Assembly: GCA_025331125.1 (NCBI GenBank) | Contig: JAOALB010000234.1 | Location: forward strand, 1-12,448 | DNA length: 12,448 bases | Reading direction: 5' to 3' | From: Mycogone perniciosa | Taxonomy: Eukaryota > Ascomycota > Sordariomycetes > Hypocreales > Hypocreaceae | Part shown: positions 8,662-12,448 of the stretch, piece by piece | Position numbering within the stretch: position 1 is the first letter of the stretch | Layout: each line of letters opens with the position of its first letter | The notes under the pieces: generated by a model | The model's input: the letters and a program-made list of their open reading frames with translations, nothing else | Database searches by the model: none | What the model was told of the DNA's origin: nothing | Position numbers and translations under genes: made by a program

Positions 8662-9108
8662 AGGGGATACAGAGGGGGGCAGGATTATTTGTTTGTTTTA
8701 TTATTTATATCTATTAAGTAAACTGGTTATATAGATCCTTTACAGGCAATAGAATATTAAAAGCTAGCAGTTTAGACTACTATTTATGAAATTTTAATTT
8801 ATAAAGGAAAAAGGGTTGATTTAAATAATATTAATTTATTTCTATTAAAAGAAAACTATAAAGGTTTATTTTCTTTATTAATTGTTAAAAAGCTTTATTT
8901 CCTATAAATTTAAATAAATGTAATGGAGCGCGGCACAGCTATGTGGAGCATCGAGAGATGAGTAATAAAGCTTGATTCTATCAGAGAATGTGCCGTAATG
9001 GCCTTGCTATATATACATATAGGTAACACGAAGGAGAAGGTAGAATGTATGCGTTGTCAGCGCCTATATATTCTGAGACATCGCTTATGCGATATATATA
9101 TCAGCTTA

Positions 9109-9129
9109 TATCTGCTATATAAGCAGATA
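9109..9129. repeat. Stem-loop, 8-bp perfect stem
   Basis: TATCTGCT (9109-9116) and AGCAGATA (9122-9129) form a perfect 8-bp stem with a 5-nt loop. A smaller hairpin, ATCGC-TTAT-GCGAT, lies just upstream near 9080-9093. Role unknown; it may be part of the island element. Confidence 0.5.
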
Positions 9130-9164
9130 AGAGCTCCCTAGCGCTAATAAGCGCTAATAAGTGG

Positions 9165-9191
9165 TAAGTCCTTCGCCTACCCAACCTAATA
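9165..9191 (+). repeat. 27-bp repeat, less mutated copy (partner 9409-9435)
   Basis: The 27 bp here match 9409-9435 at 21 positions. Three of the six differences are C here and T there (CCTACCC against CTTACTT). The copies lie 244 bp apart, one at the edge of the ordinary-composition island and one inside the A+T block, as expected of two copies of one element where the second was mutated more heavily. Confidence 0.45.
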
Positions 9192-9408
9192 ATAAATAAA
9201 TAAAAAGGTTTTTTAAAGGGATATTTACAAAAAGGGATTAAATATTTTATATTTTTTAAAGTAATTTCACTTTTTTAATTTATTATATTTATAAGTAAAC
9301 TTTTTCTTATATTTTAAGTATTTATAATATTATTAAAAGTCTTTATATTTTAATATTTTATTAAAAGATTATAAAAGCTCTTTAATATCAATAAACATTA
9401 ATAAATAA

Positions 9409-9435
9409 TAGGTCCTTAGCTTACTTAACCTGATA
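9409..9435 (+). repeat. 27-bp repeat, more mutated copy (partner 9165-9191)
   Basis: Second copy of the 27-bp word at 9165-9191, with C-to-T changes in the middle. It lies within DNA of RIP-like composition and marks a point where a second copy of the island element could begin or end. Confidence 0.4.
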
Positions 9436-10095
9436 TTAATTTTAAATATTTCTTTATTATAATTTATTAATTTATATTTTATAAAGTAAAATTGAAAGAA
9501 ATATAGAAAGGCTTTTTAATAAAAAAGGTAAATTTAATTATTTTATTAATTAAAGTAATAATATATAAAAGTTTAATTTATAATAATTAAAAAAGCTATT
9601 TTTTATTAATATATTAATAAGTAAGATAATTTTAATTTAATTTTATAAACTTTATTATATATTTAAATTAAATTAATTTCTATTTTATAATATTAATTCT
9701 TTTTTAAATTTAGCTTTTTACATAATAAAACTAGAATAGTTAAATCTTAATATAAACTTTTTTATAATAAATATAATAATATTATTTATATATTTCAAGT
9801 ATAGTTTTTAATTTTTAAATAAAATAATTAAATTGAAATATAATCCTAATATTATAAATACAATTAAAGCCTTTTATGAAATATTTTATTTAATAGTAAA
9901 GTCTAATAAATTCATTTTATTATTAATAAAAGTTTTGTTTATTTTATAATTAAATAAACTATTTTTATTATTTGAAATATAAAGTTAATTCTTTTTTATA
10001 ATAAAATTAAAAACTATAAAAGTATTAATAGTAAATAAAACTATAGCTATTACAGCACCAACCATAACGCTATATTAACGCCCTGTTATATAAGC

Positions 10096-10113
10096 CCTGG
10101 TTATATAACCAGG
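10096..10113. repeat. 18-bp perfect palindrome
   Basis: CCTGGTTATATAACCAGG equals its own reverse complement. It sits in a second GC-richer island (about 10040-10150) within the A+T block, and is preceded by the related string CCTGTTATATAA (10082-10093), which looks like a half copy. The role is not known; a cruciform or protein-binding site inside the original repeat is possible. Confidence 0.6.
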
Positions 10114-10169
10114 CCCTAACGAGTTCCTAGCTATAGCTTTTTATAGAGCCTTAGGGCTTTCTCGCTCTC

Positions 10170-10216
10170 TACAGTATAATAATAATATTTACTTTAACCT
10201 GCCTTTCTATACTGTA
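10170..10216. repeat. 9-bp inverted repeat, 29-nt spacer
   Basis: TACAGTATA (10170-10178) is matched exactly in reverse complement by TATACTGTA (10208-10216). In A+T-rich DNA such a match is weak evidence on its own, but the arms flank a GC-richer stretch (CTTTAACCTGCCTTTC) and lie just after the palindromic island. Confidence 0.3.
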
Positions 10217-10916
10217 ATAGTTTATATTATCCCTTAACTTAGCTATACTATTATAAAGTATATACTTAACCGATTACAAATTCCCTTTAAATCCCCTTTT
10301 ATTCCTAAACCTATAATAATACCTTTATGATTTAGCTTTTATCCTTTAAACCCTATATTTATAAAAAGTTAATTATAAGCGAGATAAATATAAATGCCTT
10401 AAACCTTACTTTATAGTTTAACTTAGCTTAATAGATTATAGTTTTAACTATAAAGTTTATACTTTTCCTTTTTTTTAAAACTTTATAAAAGTTTAATATT
10501 AATAGTAAATATATATTTAATAAATATAATTATTAAAAAAAGTAATTTTATTATTAAGTTTATTTTTTTAATTAAATAATTAAAAAAGGCTTAATTTAAT
10601 AAAAGAAATAAAAATAAACCTTTAAATAAAAAGTTTTAAAGTAAATAATTAAAAATTAAAACTTTAAAATATAAATCAAAATTTAGGTTAAAGCTTTAAA
10701 TACAGCTTTACTATTAAATTTTAAAAGTAATTATTTATTTAACGGCTATTAAATTAAAGAGTTTATATAATTTAATAGTAAATAAAAGGATATTATTAAA
10801 TATTAATAACAATATATTAATTAATATTTTTAAATTAATATTACTTTTATAAAGAATTAATTAATTTCTTTAATTAAATTTAAAAAGATTGTATATATTA
10901 TAAATCTTGTAAAAAC

Positions 10917-10930
10917 ATATATATATATAT
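10917..10930. repeat. (AT)7 microsatellite
   Basis: Seven uninterrupted AT units within the A+T block. Confidence 0.6.
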
Positions 10931-11372
10931 TAACCATAATAAAAAAACTTTAATAGTATTATTAAAAGTTTTAATAACTTTAGATAATAATATTAAAAAA
11001 TTAATATAATACTTTTTATTAATTTTAATAAATAATATAAAATAATTAACGTTTTGTAAAAGGTATTATAGTCTTTTAATAATTTGTATATATTAAATAA
11101 ACCTTTTTAAAACTTTATAGTAAAGTTATTTATATTAACTAGTAAATATAATAAAATTATTAAATAAATAATAAAGGCTTTAAAAATAAAAGTCTTTTAA
11201 AAGGTTATTAATACTATAAAAATTTAAATAATTAAATTAAATAAATTTAACTTTATTAAATAATATTAACTTTATTAAACTATTTATAATAAGCTTTAAA
11301 AAGGCATTTACTATAATACCCTTTATATTATTTAAATAAATTAATATTAATAAAGCTATTAATAATAATAAT

Positions 11373-11466
11373 ATTAATATTAATAATAATATTATTAATA
11401 TTAATAATAATATTATTAATATTAATAATAATATTATTAATATTAATAATAATATTATTAATATTA
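11373..11466. repeat. 21-bp tandem array, about 4.5 copies
   Basis: A 21-bp unit beginning ATTAATATTAATAATAATAT is repeated exactly four times (11373-11456), and a fifth copy breaks off with an A-to-G change at 11467. The copies are identical, unlike the surrounding degraded sequence, so the array probably expanded after the block was mutated. The unit is itself built from ATT/AAT triplets. Confidence 0.8.
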
Positions 11467-12298
11467 GTAAAATAATTAAACTATTACTTTAACGCCAGTT
11501 AATAATTTAATATAGTTAAATACTATATATACTTTATTACCTTGCCTTTAAATCTTTTATAAAAAATATATTATTAAAAGATTGTACCTTTACTATAAAA
11601 AAGCAGGTTATAGCTTTAATAAATGCAATAAAAAAACAGTTTAATATATATTAAAGAAATTTATATTAAATATAAAATTAAAACTATTAAATTTAATTAT
11701 ATTAACTATACTTTAATTTAATAGCACTTTAAAGCTAATAATAAAATAAATAAAGTATAATAATTATACTTTAATGGTATACTAATATTACTTATAATAT
11801 TTAAATAACCTATAAATCTAGGCTTTAAATAATATACTTTCTTTCAATATTAATAAAAATAATAATAATAGCGCTACTTTATTAACTTTTAATTTATTTT
11901 AATTTAATTAATTTTATCTATTAAAAACTTAAATTTAAATTATAAATTAAAAAAAAGATTCCCCTTTATGAAAACTTATAAATAAAGGTTAATTATAAAT
12001 AAAACTATTATTCTAAAATAGATTTATTATTAGCTTTTTAATTAAAAACCTTTTAAATTTAAATTAATAAATAATAAATCCCTTTTAATATAAACTATAC
12101 TATCATTTATATATAATATTTATATTAATATAAGAGCTTTAATAAATAATAGTTATATACTTTAAACTTTTATTAACTATACATTTATTAAATAATTTAA
12201 TATTATTATTTAATAACTATTAATTTAAAATACTTTAAAAGAAATAAACCATAACTTAATTAAAGAGGGGGCCTTTAAATTATATCTTTTATAAACTT

Positions 12299-12448
12299 TA
12301 ATATTAAATTAAAATTACTATATAACTTATAAATATAATAAAATTAATAATAAAGAAATAGAAATATAAATAATATTAAATTAAAATTACTATATAACTT
12401 ATAAATATAATAAAATTAATAATAAAGAAATAGAAATATAAATAATAA
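12299..12448. repeat. 72-bp tandem repeat, two identical copies plus start of a third
   Basis: 12299-12370 and 12371-12442 are identical 72-bp units, and 12443-12447 start a third before the window ends. The unit begins TAATATTAAATTAAAATTAC and is over 90 percent A+T. The array may be longer outside the window. Confidence 0.85.

Larger units (their letters stand above)
8905..9191. repeat. Island of near-normal composition, LTR-like in size
   Basis: About 290 bp with ordinary base content inside the A+T block. It holds an inverted pair CGGCACA (8931-8937) / TGTGCCG (8989-8995), a stem-loop at 9109-9129 and a tandem duplication of GCGCTAATAA (9141-9160). A TG...CA pair can be drawn at 8919-9183 (265 bp), a plausible size for a short LTR, but the flanking bases show no target-site duplication. 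It may be a younger insertion that escaped mutation, or a non-repeated segment. Confidence 0.4.
8686..12448. repeat. A+T-rich block with RIP-like composition
   Basis: From about 8686 to the window end nearly all bases are A or T, outside two small islands. The few remaining C mostly stand before T or C (CT, CC), and CpA/TpG are rare while TpA is abundant. That is the footprint expected of repeat-induced point mutation (C to T at CpA) on both strands. Stops are dense in all frames and no coding sequence can be read, so the original repeat, most likely one or more transposons, cannot be named. The block forms an A+T isochore of at least 3.7 kb and continues beyond the window. Confidence 0.75.

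Noticed and set aside
11373..11466. CRISPR array
   Set aside because: The units are directly abutting with no spacers and nearly pure A+T in a fungal sequence; it is a simple tandem repeat.
8686..12448. Mitochondrial DNA or a genuine gene desert with hidden genes
   Set aside because: No tRNA, rRNA or long frame can be read even if TGA is taken as Trp, and the remaining C contexts match RIP. Nuclear degraded repeat is the simpler reading, though I could not compute indices.

Overview
The window looks like nuclear DNA of a filamentous ascomycete. Eurotiales/Onygenales is the best guess. The evidence is: short 53-92 nt introns with GT(A/T/G)(A/T)GT-type donors and CTAAC/CTGAC/CTTAC branch sites; fungal-type proteins (a Kex2-processed, GPI-anchored wall protein and a secreted FAD-linked oxidase); many TACGGAGT/ACTCCGTA intergenic words; and a block of almost pure A+T whose dinucleotides look like repeat-induced point mutation (RIP).

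Layout. 1-74: possible end of an LTR, minus strand. 75-1531: mostly non-coding, with a 90-bp inverted-repeat element (501-590) and a decayed ankyrin-repeat relic on the minus strand (760-999). 1532-2557 (+): an intact, intronless zinc-free MDR oxidoreductase. 3121-4038 (+): a four-exon gene for a 224-residue Cys-rich, probably GPI-anchored surface protein; I built this model by hand and all four exons join in frame. 4195-6183 (-): a five-exon FAD-linked oxidase of the berberine-bridge/PCMH type, tail to tail with the previous gene. It is a pseudogene with two in-frame stops and three frame disruptions, although all its splice sites are intact. 6184-8095: about 1.9 kb without a gene I can defend, apart from a TATA-like box upstream of the pseudogene. 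8096-8661 (+): part of a gene with an E-x-K motif and a QEG-x-MVAWI motif, resembling fungal PD-(D/E)XK nuclease-like proteins, lying against the edge of the A+T block. 8686-12448: the A+T block, with two small islands of normal composition (about 8905-9191 and 10040-10150), several hairpins/palindromes, a 21-bp tandem array and a 72-bp tandem repeat that runs off the window end.

Functionally this is a patchy accessory region rather than a pathway. Two genes look intact (the MDR reductase and the GPI protein), one metabolic gene is dead, one nuclease-like gene is of uncertain integrity, and the right third is degraded repeat. I see no operon-like or cluster logic linking the intact genes, and nothing I could defend as a new system. 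The best leads are the multi-lesion pseudogene with perfect splicing signals, the hand-built GPI protein, the gene at the repeat edge, and the unmutated islands inside the RIP-like block.
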